Program-made: the position numbers and the translations under genes
Part shown: positions 17,838 to 26,408 of the stretch, in pieces
Position numbering within the stretch: position 1 is the stretch's first letter
Layout of the letters: each line of letters opens with the position of its first letter
The notes under the pieces: generated by a model
What the model was told of the DNA's origin: nothing
The model's input: the letters and a program-made list of their open reading frames with translations, nothing else
Databases searched by the model: none
NCBI GenBank assembly: GCA_035274845.1
Contig: DATENU010000009.1
Span: 186,001-250,000 of the forward strand
Length of the DNA stretch: 64,000 nt
From: Chthoniobacterales bacterium
GTDB taxonomy: Bacteria; Verrucomicrobiota; Verrucomicrobiia; Chthoniobacterales; UBA10450
Direction of reading: 5' to 3'

Positions 17838-18077
17838 ATGCCGACTGCTTTCTTGTTAGGCATGCAAACATTAACACTGAGCAGCAATGGTACAAACGGT
17901 CAGCTGCCTTATTCGAAAACCTCCATGCGCCTGCGGGCCTTTCGCTTCCTGAGCGACCGCTTCGTGCAGCGCGAGCGGCCGAGTGTCGCCGCCGAGTATT
18001 TTCTTTTCGCTCTGATCGTCATAACCTCCACGTGGTCAATCCTTTCCCTCGTTCACGCGATGCGGGTTAACCTGTAG
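17838..18077 (+). CDS. Small hypothetical protein with one C-terminal membrane helix
   Basis: 79 residues (or 71 from the internal Met at 17862). The C-terminus AAEYFLFALIVITSTWSILSL forms a single transmembrane helix, preceded by a basic, serine-rich region. I prefer this frame to the overlapping arginine-rich one at 17804-18070 because of the helix. No clear ribosome site; could be tail-anchored. Function unknown. Confidence 0.45.
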   Translation: MPTAFLLGMQTLTLSSNGTNGQLPYSKTSMRLRAFRFLSDRFVQRERPSVAAEYFLFALIVITSTWSILSLVHAMRVNL

Positions 18078-18107
18078 GAATCGAAAATCGAGAATCGAGA
18101 TTCGAAA

Positions 18108-18992
18108 TTAACTTAAGAAGGCGGCCGCGGCTTCCTCACGGAATGCCGCGGCCGCTTTGCTTTCCACCCGGAGCGGGTTCCGCAACAGGACGAGCTCCCG
18201 CGTCGGCACCGGTTTGGCGAAAGGCACTGCCACGCAGCCCTTTACGAACTCGGTCGTGGCCATCATCCCCGGAACCACCGTCACCCCCAGCCCCGCCGCG
18301 ACCATTCTCGCGATCGTGACCAATTGCGCCCCGCGCAGGACCAGCACCGGCTTTAAGTGATTCGCGACCAGGAACTGGCGAACGCTGATCGTCATCGAAT
18401 GCTCGTCATGCAGCAGCAGAAACTTTTCGTCGGCCAGTTCGCTCCACTTCACGCTCTTCCGGCGCGCGAGCCAGTGCTTTTCCGGCACGAGAAGGAGAAG
18501 CGGCTCCCGGCCGAGCGAATGGCGCGCCAGGTTTGGGATGTCCTTGCTCCCTGACGCAATCACCAGGTCCAGCGTCCCATCTTCGAGCCGCTGGGCCAGC
18601 TTCTCCGTCGTGTCCTCGAACAGCTCGAACGTGACTTTGGGATACGCCTGCTGAAAGCGCCCGATCAGTTTCGGCAAAATATAGAGCGCGATCGACGGAA
18701 TCGCACCGACCGACAACGGCCCCGCGACCTCAGCCTCCAGCGCGATCACCGCCCGCCGGGCATCCGCGATCGCGGTCAAAATCACTCTCGCGTACGGCAA
18801 CAGAATCCGCCCGCCCTCGGTCAGCACCACCGACCTCGGCAGCCGATCGAACAGTTGCCGGCCCAGCTCTTCCTCCAACTTATGGATCTGCTGGCTGAGC
18901 GACGGCTGCGACACATGTTCCCTCTCCGCCGCCGCCGAGAACCCGCCCTCTTCCGCGACCGCTACGAAGTACCTAAGCTGATGAATCTCCAT
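18108..18992 (-). CDS. LysR-type transcriptional regulator (OxyR/CynR-like)
   Basis: 294 residues. The N-terminal winged helix (MEIHQLRYFVAVAEEGGFSA, then SQPSLSQQIHKLEEELG) is textbook LysR, followed by a periplasmic-binding-like effector domain (~90-294). The recognition-helix spelling SQPSLSQQI and the full length are close to OxyR-type regulators, but I see no conserved redox cysteine pair, so a peroxide sensor is not supported. No divergently transcribed target lies immediately upstream; repeats fill that spacer. Confidence 0.9.
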   Translation of the reverse strand: MEIHQLRYFVAVAEEGGFSAAAEREHVSQPSLSQQIHKLEEELGRQLFDRLPRSVVLTEGGRILLPYARVILTAIADARRAVIALEAEVAGPLSVGAIPSIALYILPKLIGRFQQAYPKVTFELFEDTTEKLAQRLEDGTLDLVIASGSKDIPNLARHSLGREPLLLLVPEKHWLARRKSVKWSELADEKFLLLHDEHSMTISVRQFLVANHLKPVLVLRGAQLVTIARMVAAGLGVTVVPGMMATTEFVKGCVAVPFAKPVPTRELVLLRNPLRVESKAAAAFREEAAAAFLS

Positions 18993-19047
18993 TGGGTGCT
19001 GCAGAACGTCCGCCGGGACGCTCGGTTTGTCTAAACGTCAGCCTGCG

Positions 19048-19110
19048 CGTTGTAGCGTCCGCTGTCACCAGCGGACGACTTCTGCGCTGAGACAGCGCAC
19101 CCTGCAACGC
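19048..19110 (-). repeat. Double-hairpin intergenic repeat, copy B
   Basis: Contains two perfect hairpins, GTCCGCTG-TCAC-CAGCGGAC and TGCGCTG-AGA-CAGCGCA, with terminal CGTTG/CAACG inverted ends. The reverse complement parallels 5408-5478, and its right end matches bases 1-14 of the window. Confidence 0.65.
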
Positions 19111-19139
19111 CTTCAGCATTCCCATCCGCGACATCCGAG

Positions 19140-19170
19140 CCTGCCACGCCATAGCTTTGGCGACGGCGGG
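19140..19170 (-). repeat. 31-bp REP-like hairpin, copy 2 (nested)
   Basis: Same length and arms as copy 1, but it sits inside a GCGGATTAC-type repeat: the left half (CCCATCCGCGACATCCG) ends at 19137 and the right half (TAATCCGCGG) resumes at 19171. This implies insertion of one repeat into another. Confidence 0.65.
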
Positions 19171-19211
19171 TAATCCGCGGTTGTTTTTCTGCCGACTTCA
19201 CACGTCACTCG

Positions 19212-19243
19212 CTTGCCTAGCCGTAGCCTAGCGCGAAGGCTGG
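19212..19243 (-). repeat. 31/32-bp REP-like hairpin, copy 3 (divergent)
   Basis: CTTGCCTAGCCGTAGCC...GAAGGCTGG, one base longer than the main form and closest to the copy at 36104-36136. It is flanked by GTCACT/GTCAC direct repeats. Confidence 0.55.
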
Positions 19244-19271
19244 TCACTTGTCACACGTCACTGGCTCCGCA

Positions 19272-19431
19272 ATGCGCTTTCGTCTCTTCGATCTCAATGA
19301 TGCCCAGCGCGACGCCGTCACCACGATCGACGGGCCGCTCCTGATCCTCGCCGGCGCCGGCACCGGCAAGACCCGCGTCATCACCGCCCGCGCCGCTTAC
19401 CTTATCGCGCAGGGAGTCGATCCCGGCGCCG
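19272..19431 (+). pseudogene. Duplicated 5' end of the uvrD-type helicase gene
   Basis: 160 bases encoding [16 protein letters not shown] through the Walker [10 protein letters not shown] to GVDPGA, a near-identical copy of 20898-21060. Beyond 19431 the frame runs into unrelated sequence and stops at 19565. It marks the left edge of a ~1.47-kb insert; the right edge is the intact helicase start. Confidence 0.88.
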
Positions 19432-19651
19432 AAATTTTCTTTTTTCGCGTTCGGAGATGTCTATCCTCGCCACCGCCGGCGCGTACTCACGCGAATGGAG
19501 AAACGGTCTGCGACAGGTGCCGCAGCACGCGAAAAGTCTTGCAGCCCATGCGCGCGGCTTCGTAAGATGACGGCGACGTGAGTTCCTCCCATCACATCTC
19601 CATTCCGAGCAGCCATGATGTATCAGGGACTCGCTCAGAAGAAGAGAAGTA
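19432..19651. other. Left part of the AT-rich insert
   Basis: No clear gene. A 37-codon frame (19457-19570, starting [14 protein letters not shown]) lacks a ribosome site or known relatives. The sequence departs sharply from the helicase repeat at 19431. Confidence 0.4.
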
Positions 19652-19984
19652 ATGGCAAAAAATGAATCCCGCAAAATTGCTCCCTCTACCCTCCAGGAAG
19701 ATCGCGACGCCTTCGCAGCGCTGAAGAACATCCCAGACTATGGGCCTGCTAACACCGACTACACAGTCGCGAAGATCGCGACGTTGCAAACGGCGCCGTT
19801 GCAAAAACGTGATTTTGAAACCCAGGAGCAAGCTGAATTCCTCGGTGTCCGCGACGACGCGACTGCAGGCGACTGGACCTTGATCGCGGAACGGCTCTGG
19901 AATCGGACCCTATATTTGAAGATACGCCAAGGAAAATGTCCGCCTTTAGGACAAAGCTTCGTCAATTTCGGTTGCGTCTTATGA
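19652..19984 (+). CDS. Hypothetical protein, 110 residues, possibly 3'-degraded
   Basis: ATG 19652 follows AGAGAAG. The first ~90 residues (MAKNESRKIAPSTLQEDRDA, then FAALKNIPDYGPAN) look like a genuine small soluble helical protein. The last ~20 (KIRQGKCPPLGQSFVNFGCVL) look like read-through sequence, suggesting truncation. It overlaps the start of the next frame. Function unknown. Confidence 0.45.
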   Translation: MAKNESRKIAPSTLQEDRDAFAALKNIPDYGPANTDYTVAKIATLQTAPLQKRDFETQEQAEFLGVRDDATAGDWTLIAERLWNRTLYLKIRQGKCPPLGQSFVNFGCVL

Positions 19985-20766
19985 AACCTAAATCGTCACG
20001 CATAACCAAATATTTATTTTTCCGGAAGCTGGAGCCAGTGATGAACCTACTAAGTAGATTCTTCTTAGCAGAGGTTGCGTTTACGTTTCTTCCGCTGGCC
20101 GTTATTGCTATTCTTCGAGTATCTCTTGGTAAGTTTGAGTCTTCTTTTTTCCTAGATCCTGAGTGGGCCTTTGCTGCAATTATTTTGTATGGGCTGGCGA
20201 TGACTCGGGTTCTTGAGCTGAAAATATTGTACCAGAGAGACTCATCCGAGAGCGTATTCGCTTTGATGCGGTTGTGTATTTTGGGCCTTATCGCCGCAGT
20301 TGTGAGTCTGGCGCTTACACAAATGAATGCTGCAGGTCTCGCTGTTTCACAGGAAGCGATGTTGACGCTGCAATTCGTCGTTCTTTTTGTTGGGCTTATG
20401 CTCCTTTTTCTTTCCCACTGGGAGAGAGAGCAGTTTGCTCAGCGGCAAATCATACTTCCGGACAATTTAGATCTTGTCACATACTTCAACTTCATTGAAA
20501 GGGATATTCGCGCGACGCGAGATGAGGTCGATGAGCTGTCTTTTCGTATGGCGAAGAGAAACAGCTTATCGTTTGATTGCTCGGAACAAAGGACCGATTT
20601 TGCGAATGTCGTTCGTCGACAGACTCGCGATATCGATAGCCTACTTAATGATCTCGACGGCTGTTTGAAGTCTTTGCACACAATACGGGACAGTTGGAAA
20701 GCCGATGATGAAGGTGGCGAGCCAAATGCGACCGTGGACGCTGATCCAGTAAGCGCAAATCCGTAG
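19936..20766 (+). CDS. AT-rich four-helix membrane protein with cytoplasmic coiled coil
   Basis: 276 residues. Four membrane helices (about 47-65, 73-93, 108-128, 142-160) are followed by a charged soluble tail (FIERDIRATRDEVDELSFRM; RRQTRDIDSLLNDLDGCLKS). Base composition is visibly richer in A/T than all neighbours, a sign of acquisition. Start could be 19936 (AAGGAAA just upstream), 19981 or 20041 (GGAG 8 bases upstream). It is the only substantial gene in the insert between the two helicase 5' ends. No family recognised. Confidence 0.7.
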   Translation: MSAFRTKLRQFRLRLMKPKSSRITKYLFFRKLEPVMNLLSRFFLAEVAFTFLPLAVIAILRVSLGKFESSFFLDPEWAFAAIILYGLAMTRVLELKILYQRDSSESVFALMRLCILGLIAAVVSLALTQMNAAGLAVSQEAMLTLQFVVLFVGLMLLFLSHWEREQFAQRQIILPDNLDLVTYFNFIERDIRATRDEVDELSFRMAKRNSLSFDCSEQRTDFANVVRRQTRDIDSLLNDLDGCLKSLHTIRDSWKADDEGGEPNATVDADPVSANP

Positions 20767-20897
20767 GTAGCGGACCCTTCTGTCGAAGGGAAAAGACGAC
20801 AGGACAAGGAGGGCGAGGCTCTAATCGCGATCGATCTCGTCCGCTCTCAAAAACGCGCTGGAGTTTTCCGCGCGGGACACGACAGTGCGCGCTTCGC

Positions 20898-22907
20898 ATG
20901 GCGCGCTTCCGTCTCTTCGATCTCAATGACGCCCAGCGCGACGCCGTCACCACCATCGACGGGCCGCTCCTGATCCTCGCCGGCGCCGGCACCGGCAAGA
21001 CCCGCGTGATCACCGCCCGCGCCGCTTACCTCATCGCGCAGGGAGTCGATCCCGGCGCCGTTCTCGCGGTCACCTTTACGAACAAAGCCGCCACCGAGAT
21101 GCGCGAACGCCTCGCCCGGATGGTCGACCCCGCCGCGGCGAAGCAGGTCACGATGTCCACCTTTCACGCCCTCTGCCTCCGTATCCTGCGCAGCGGCATC
21201 GCCCGCCTCGGTTACAAAAACAACTTCAGCATTTACGACGAAGGCGATCAGCTCGGCCTGGTCAAAAAGCTGATCACCCGCACCGCCGCGCGCGACGAGA
21301 AACTGGATCCGAACATCGCGAAGGCCATGATCAGCAAGGTCAAGAACTCGTCGATGCAGGACGCGCTCGGCGACACCCTCATCGGCGAAGTGGCCCGCCG
21401 TTACGACGCCGAATTGAAACGCGTGAATGCCGTCGATTTCGACGATCTCCTTTTGCTCGCGGTGCGTCTGCTCCGCGACCACGAGGAAGTCCGCGCCCGC
21501 TGGCGCGCAAAATTTCGTTATCTCATGATCGACGAGTTCCAGGACACGAACCGCCTCCAACTCGATCTCGTCACTCTGCTGGCCGACGAACGGCGAAATG
21601 TCGCGGTCGTGGGCGACGACGACCAGTCGATCTACGGCTGGCGCGGCGCCGAAGTCTCGAACATTCTCGAGTTCGAGCGACACTTCCCGAACCCGAAAGT
21701 CGTCAAGCTCGAGCAAAATTACCGGAGTACGAACGCGATCCTCGGCAGCGCGAACTCGCTCATCAGGAATAATCCGCGCCGCCGCCCAAAGAAACTTTGG
21801 AGCGCGAGCGAAAGCGGCGGCCAGGTCCGGCTCATCGCCTGCCCGACCGATCGCGAGGAAGCGCAGTTCGTCGCCGAAGAAATTCAGCGCCGCAATTTCA
21901 GCGAGTCCGACACCTGGGAAGGTTTCGCCGTTCTCTTTCGGATGAACGCGCAATCGCGTTTGCTCGAGGAAAACTTCCGTCGCCTCCAGATCCCGTATCG
22001 GATTGTGGGCGGGAAGAGCTTCTTCGACCGGCGCGAAGTGAAAGACGTTCTCGCCTACATGAGCGTGGTCGCCAATCCCAACGACGACGCCAGCCTGCTC
22101 CGCATCATCAACACGCCCGCGCGCGGCATCAGCCCGGCGACCGTCGAGACCGCGCTCGAGTCGAGCGTGAAACACCGCCGCAGCGTCTGGCAGGCGTTGC
22201 AGTCAGGCGAGGTGCGCGGCGACCTGAGCGCGAAGACCGCCGCGAACGTCGCGCGGTTTGTCCAATTGATCGACGATTGCCAGACCTCGCTCGCGCAACC
22301 GCGCGCCGACGCCGCCGGTTTGATTCGCAGGCTGCTCGACGAAGTCGGTTACGCCGCCGAACTGCGCCGCAACTGCAAGTCGCCCGACGAAGCCGACATC
22401 CGGGAAAACAACGTGGCCGACGTCCTCCGCGACCTCGAGCAATTCACCCGGCGCTCTACCAAGGGCTTGCGCGGTTTTCTCGATGAAGTCGTCCTGGACC
22501 AGGAGCGGGAAGAAGAAAAAGAGGACGACCTCGACAAAAAACGCGGTGTCACCCTGATCACCATGCACGCCGCCAAAGGCCTCGAGTTCCCGCACGTCTA
22601 CGTCGTGGGCCTGGAGGAAGGAATTCTGCCCCACGACCGCTCCAAAGCCGAAGGCACCCTCGACGAAGAACGCCGTCTCCTCTACGTCGCCATCACCCGC
22701 GCCATGCGCTCCCTCACCCTGACCCATTGCCACTTCCGAACGAAGTTCGGCAGCGCCGTTTCCTGCCAGCCCAGCTCCTTCCTCAAAGAACTCGCCCCCG
22801 AGTTCCTCGACCACGTAAACCTCCAAAAACTCCTCAGCGCCCCCGTTGCTCAACTCACCGCCAAAAGTCGTTTCGCGCAAATGCGCGCCGCCCTTGAGTC
22901 TCCTTGA
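20898..22907 (+). CDS. uvrD: UvrD/PcrA/Rep-type superfamily 1A DNA helicase
   Basis: 669 residues carrying the SF1A motif set: Walker [11 protein letters not shown] (27-36), Ia FTNKAATEM, II DEFQDTN (~210), III GDDDQSIYGWRGAE, IV LEQNYRST, V VTLITMHAAKGLEFP and VI VAITRAMRSL. The enzyme unwinds DNA 3' to 5' in repair and replication restart. Length and the lack of a C-terminal extension are closest to Rep (~670), whereas UvrD and PcrA are usually longer; the symbol stands for the group. ATG 20898. A copy of its first 160 bases lies 1.63 kb upstream. Confidence 0.93.
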   Translation: MARFRLFDLNDAQRDAVTTIDGPLLILAGAGTGKTRVITARAAYLIAQGVDPGAVLAVTFTNKAATEMRERLARMVDPAAAKQVTMSTFHALCLRILRSGIARLGYKNNFSIYDEGDQLGLVKKLITRTAARDEKLDPNIAKAMISKVKNSSMQDALGDTLIGEVARRYDAELKRVNAVDFDDLLLLAVRLLRDHEEVRARWRAKFRYLMIDEFQDTNRLQLDLVTLLADERRNVAVVGDDDQSIYGWRGAEVSNILEFERHFPNPKVVKLEQNYRSTNAILGSANSLIRNNPRRRPKKLWSASESGGQVRLIACPTDREEAQFVAEEIQRRNFSESDTWEGFAVLFRMNAQSRLLEENFRRLQIPYRIVGGKSFFDRREVKDVLAYMSVVANPNDDASLLRIINTPARGISPATVETALESSVKHRRSVWQALQSGEVRGDLSAKTAANVARFVQLIDDCQTSLAQPRADAAGLIRRLLDEVGYAAELRRNCKSPDEADIRENNVADVLRDLEQFTRRSTKGLRGFLDEVVLDQEREEEKEDDLDKKRGVTLITMHAAKGLEFPHVYVVGLEEGILPHDRSKAEGTLDEERRLLYVAITRAMRSLTLTHCHFRTKFGSAVSCQPSSFLKELAPEFLDHVNLQKLLSAPVAQLTAKSRFAQMRAALESP

Positions 22908-23034
22908 TCGTCCTTCTTAATTTTTACTTGCTTCGGTGCCCCCGTCACCGAACCGACCACTCGCGCCGTTGTGATGTGACTCATCTCCGTAGACACGGCG
23001 CCGACTGATCCTTTAGACTGGTGTCGCCCCCCCA
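22908..23034. other. Spacer with T-rich repeat downstream of the helicase
   Basis: CCTTCTTAATTTTTACTTGCTTC at 22911-22933 belongs to the T-rich family also found at 17757-17793. The methyltransferase promoter must lie in the rest; no clear boxes are seen. Confidence 0.4.
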
Positions 23035-24339
23035 ATGAGTTCACAAAGTGATTCTCCCCAACTTATCTCGTTTCATAAGGTCGGCGAAAACCGCGGTAGT
23101 CCACGTCTTTGGCTGGAATCTCGTCGACTCGAAACATTAGGGTTTTCGGCGGGCACCGCCTTTGTCATCGAACCTCGCACGCGCGGCGTGTGCCTGCGAA
23201 CATCACAAGAGGGCACGCATCACGTCGCACAACGTCGGGCAGCCGGCGGTGTGCGCCCCATTATCGATGTCGTGAATCGATCGCTGCTCGCGTCACTCGC
23301 AAGATGGGGAGAAGTGAAAATCGCTGGGGCAACCGGGCTCATTAATGTCACGCCGTCCGTCCGCGCGTTTACAATCCACCGACAATGCAGCTCAATCGCA
23401 CCATGGCGGACGTTGGAGGTCTTTGCCGGCGGCGGTACGCTCTCAGCCGCAATCGGAGCGCATCGGGACTTTCGCCTCGTGGCAGGGGTCGAAATCGAGC
23501 CTCGCTTCGCGGATGTCTGGCAGGCTTCGCATCGCGACGCGTTGCTCATTCAAGCCGACGTGCGACGGATTCATCCGAGGGAGTATCCCGCGCACGAGGT
23601 CCTCGTGGCCGCGATCCCTTGCACGAGCCATTCGCCGCTCGGGCGCGCAAAGAAATCGCTCGGGCAAAAGCCTGAGCTTGGCGATACAGGCGACCTCTTC
23701 TTGTGCATCGCCGCACTTGTCGCGACGCACCTTCCGCTCGCGTGCGTATTCGAGAACGTGCCGTCATTTGGTTCTTCCCTAGCGGGCCAAACACTGGCAC
23801 ATCATCTCCAACAGCTCGGCTACCACATCACCCAAACCATTCTTGATCCCCACAAGGAATGGGCGGAACCACAAGATCGACGGCGCTGGCTGATGGTGGC
23901 GACGTTGGTTCCAGACTTCACACTTCAGCCACCAAACGTTCCGTTCGATCAGGATCTTTCCGATATCCTTGATCCACCGAGTGAATGCGATCGCGGCGAG
24001 GCTGAGAGGATTGCCGGAAGCATTGCCGCTCTCCGCCGTCATCGTGAACGGCACCGTGCCCTCGGACACGGATTTGGTTTTACGACAATCACCGCTCAGT
24101 CATCGCGCGTACCGACTATCGTTCGATCCTACCACAAGATTAACGTCGGCCCCTTTGTTGAGACGGCGTTCGGTCCGCGTCTTCTCCGTAAACACGAAGT
24201 CGAGAAATTAATGGGCTGCACAATCGCGTGCGAGCACTACGCAACTGCGATCGAGATTCTCGGCCAAGGGGTGCAAACGCGAGTGTTCAGCGAGGTGCTC
24301 ACCCAACTTGCCGCATTTCTACGTACCGTCCGGCGCTAA
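23035..24339 (+). CDS. C5 cytosine DNA methyltransferase with N-terminal AbrB/SymE-like region
   Basis: 434 residues. Residues ~12-56 (GSPRLWLESRRLETLGFSAG) resemble the SymE/AbrB swapped-hairpin fold, and ~72-108 (RPIIDVVNRSLLASL) may be a second copy. The methyltransferase domain starts at ~124: motif I LEVFAGGGTLSAAIG (127-141), catalytic motif IV AIPCTSHS with C196, motif VI FENVPSF (239-245), motif VIII QDRRRWLMVA and a late motif IX/X region. The IPCTSHS form is that of phage- and plasmid-borne C5 enzymes rather than the usual GPPCQ. ATG 23035. Its stop overlaps, on the other strand, the stop of a DUF2075 nuclease-helicase gene, suggesting a functional pair. Confidence 0.9.
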   Translation: MSSQSDSPQLISFHKVGENRGSPRLWLESRRLETLGFSAGTAFVIEPRTRGVCLRTSQEGTHHVAQRRAAGGVRPIIDVVNRSLLASLARWGEVKIAGATGLINVTPSVRAFTIHRQCSSIAPWRTLEVFAGGGTLSAAIGAHRDFRLVAGVEIEPRFADVWQASHRDALLIQADVRRIHPREYPAHEVLVAAIPCTSHSPLGRAKKSLGQKPELGDTGDLFLCIAALVATHLPLACVFENVPSFGSSLAGQTLAHHLQQLGYHITQTILDPHKEWAEPQDRRRWLMVATLVPDFTLQPPNVPFDQDLSDILDPPSECDRGEAERIAGSIAALRRHRERHRALGHGFGFTTITAQSSRVPTIVRSYHKINVGPFVETAFGPRLLRKHEVEKLMGCTIACEHYATAIEILGQGVQTRVFSEVLTQLAAFLRTVRR

Positions 24340-26402
24340 ACTCGTGTGGCGCCGCATTTCACTAGAAAATTCGCCGTTGAATCAAACACGACGGGCTCGC
24401 GCGTTTGATCACGTTCGTCACCGCGTGGCACGAAGATCACAACGCCGATCCGGCCACGCGTCAACAGGACGCGATACTTGTTCCGTGCGAACTCCTGCTT
24501 CTCTTGCAACTTCTCAAAATACCAGCGCGGTGGTTTACGCGCAGGTGTTCGAACGCGGCGAGATTCCCAGTTTGCCCCGCCAGGCCTCACGACAAAATCC
24601 CCGCCCCAACAAATACCGCACCAATCAAGTTCCAACCCCTGACACTCGAACTCCGTCGCTGAAACTTCAAGCTGGCTTGAACTGCGGATGTCGCCGACTG
24701 GGCGGAGAAACCAATCCGGCCAGTTGACGCCGCCTCGGAAACCTGGCGACACTTCGATGCCATCCGCGCGGAGGCGCAAGGCCCCGGAGCTTGCGAGCAA
24801 CCCTGCCCGTAGATCTTCTCCTGCATACTTGCGGAGGAGATCCTTCGCCGTCGACAGGTCCCGCGTAATCCAAATCGGATACTCGCCGAGTGTCTCTGCG
24901 ACTGTGCGCGCTTCGTCCACGTTGCCGGCAATGACGAGGTTCACCCACTCCGCATATTTTTCTGCCCGGTAGCTGCGCTTTGCGATAGCGAGATGCAATG
25001 CGGGTTTTTCGGTCGCAGACGAGGGCATTTGCCCCTCAGCAAAAAGCCGCACTCTCGCAGCGGCACCCTCAACACCGAGCGCCTCAGGCGGCAGCCACAC
25101 CTTCCAGTTCGTTGAGCGACGGGCGAGGGCCTGGCCCCATTCGGCAAGTCCTGCTTCGCCATCATGAATCTCTTGGCCGCTGCCGACGAGCGCGACAACC
25201 ATGCACCAATCGCATCTTTCCATGAGGGCCAACAATAAATCCGGCTCGGATTCGCCGTGCCCCAGAACCTCTTCAACCTGCTCCTTGCTTAGGTTGCGAC
25301 GCCGTTGCCGTTTCGCTAAACCATCGCGAAGCTTCTTTGCGCTCCATACCCTCTGCGCTTCGTCGAAGACGACGACGTTGTAGGGAGGCGCGGACCCACT
25401 CGCAGTGAGCGTTGCCAGTGCGAAATCGTGAACATTTTTCACAGGCGTGCTCGCATCATGAGCGACCTCGCGCCGCATCTTCGCACCTTTTGTGCGATTC
25501 ATTACCAGAGCGGCTTGGAGCACATCGAGTAATGGCTGATTCCCGCTCGCGAAGCACACTGGGCCGCCCGCGCTTTCAATCATTTCTTGCCGATATGCAG
25601 CGTTTAGCCCCACTAATGTTTTTCCGGCGCCCGGCACACCGGTGACGAAGCAAATTATCCGCACGTTTTCCTCTCGCGCGGTCTTAACAGCCTCGTGCAA
25701 GCACTCGAGCGCGATGTCCGTGTTGTCGGCGTGAGCGTGGCTGATCTCCCGCACATCGTGGCCCTCGAAAAGCCGGCGCGCGCATTCGACAACGGATGGA
25801 GTTGGAGCGGAAACCGAAGCGTCCCAACGCGGAGCGTCGAAGCTCCAACGACCTTTTTCCCTGAGTGCGAGAATAGCTAAATCGATTGCGGGTACGAGTG
25901 TCGCGGCACCACAGCAAACCGTGTCCAGAATCACCCCGCATCGATCGCCGAATTTCAAAGGCGAATTAGCGACAAGGCGAGGTGCATTCGTTGCAACAAG
26001 GATCGGCGCAATCGGCACTCCGCGACTCTCTCGGTGGAAATCGCGCAGGTTCCAGCAGTACTCTTGAAGTTGCCAACGATCCGCGCTCTCAAAAGCATCA
26101 GCGCCAACTTTGAATTCGATGGCGACAAGGCCGGCGTCGGTCAGGAGGACGCAATCGAGACGTTTGCGGCGCCCGGCAATCTCGTATTCGAGCAAAACGC
26201 TCCATTTTTCGGCGTTCATTTGCGTGAGGCCGAGAGTTCGCAAAGCCGACTGCAAGCACGTCCACTGTTCGAGCCACGCTTCGTGCTGGTCTGGCTTCAA
26301 CTCGAAGCCTGCTGCTGCTGCGCCGCCAGTCAGCTTCAACATCCCAGCGTCAACCGGCGTCTGGAAAAACTCAGCGACGGTCGCCCGGAAGAAAGCTGGC
26401 AT
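24336..26402 (-). CDS. DUF2075 P-loop helicase-like protein with N-terminal PD-(D/E)XK-like nuclease domain
   Basis: 688 residues. The N-terminal part contains RLDCVLLTDAGLVAIEFKVG (81-100), where D83 and E96-x-K98 form a PD-(D/E)XK-like site. A P-loop follows, GVPGAGKT at 255-262, with Walker B VVFDEAQR (344-351), motif V-like ATEFECQGLELDW and a C-terminal NKYRVLLTRGR motif VI. DUF2075 proteins are Schlafen-like/SF1 helicases of unknown role, frequent in defence islands (family knowledge). The XRE gene ends 6 bases upstream on the same strand. Together with the convergent methyltransferase it looks like a restriction-type or anti-phage module; that is inference. Confidence 0.85.
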   Translation of the reverse strand: MPAFFRATVAEFFQTPVDAGMLKLTGGAAAAGFELKPDQHEAWLEQWTCLQSALRTLGLTQMNAEKWSVLLEYEIAGRRKRLDCVLLTDAGLVAIEFKVGADAFESADRWQLQEYCWNLRDFHRESRGVPIAPILVATNAPRLVANSPLKFGDRCGVILDTVCCGAATLVPAIDLAILALREKGRWSFDAPRWDASVSAPTPSVVECARRLFEGHDVREISHAHADNTDIALECLHEAVKTAREENVRIICFVTGVPGAGKTLVGLNAAYRQEMIESAGGPVCFASGNQPLLDVLQAALVMNRTKGAKMRREVAHDASTPVKNVHDFALATLTASGSAPPYNVVVFDEAQRVWSAKKLRDGLAKRQRRRNLSKEQVEEVLGHGESEPDLLLALMERCDWCMVVALVGSGQEIHDGEAGLAEWGQALARRSTNWKVWLPPEALGVEGAAARVRLFAEGQMPSSATEKPALHLAIAKRSYRAEKYAEWVNLVIAGNVDEARTVAETLGEYPIWITRDLSTAKDLLRKYAGEDLRAGLLASSGALRLRADGIEVSPGFRGGVNWPDWFLRPVGDIRSSSQLEVSATEFECQGLELDWCGICWGGDFVVRPGGANWESRRVRTPARKPPRWYFEKLQEKQEFARNKYRVLLTRGRIGVVIFVPRGDERDQTREPVVFDSTANFLVKCGATRV

Positions 26403-26408
26403 CGTCGT

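Larger units (their letters stand above)
18993..19271. other. 279-bp spacer built largely of dispersed repeats
   Basis: Three families meet here: the double-hairpin repeat (19048-19110), a GCGGATTAC-type repeat interrupted by a 31-bp hairpin (19121-19181) and a second 31-bp-type hairpin (19212-19243). The LysR promoter must lie at the left end. No gene is visible. Confidence 0.6.

Noticed and set aside
17804-18070. 88-codon frame overlapping the small membrane protein
   Set aside because: Arginine-rich with no hydrophobic segment; the frame at 17838-18077 has a clear membrane helix.
18108-18992. LysR regulator as true OxyR
   Set aside because: The helix-turn-helix looks OxyR-like but I cannot find the conserved redox cysteine pair and no peroxide-defence gene is adjacent.
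19457-19570. 37-codon frame starting [14 protein letters not shown]
   Set aside because: Too short, no ribosome site, no known relatives; noted only in the spacer entry.
20847-22175. 442-codon open frame on the minus strand across the helicase gene
   Set aside because: Its translation is a valine/glycine/glutamate-rich mirror of the uvrD-type gene, which has all seven helicase motifs on the plus strand.
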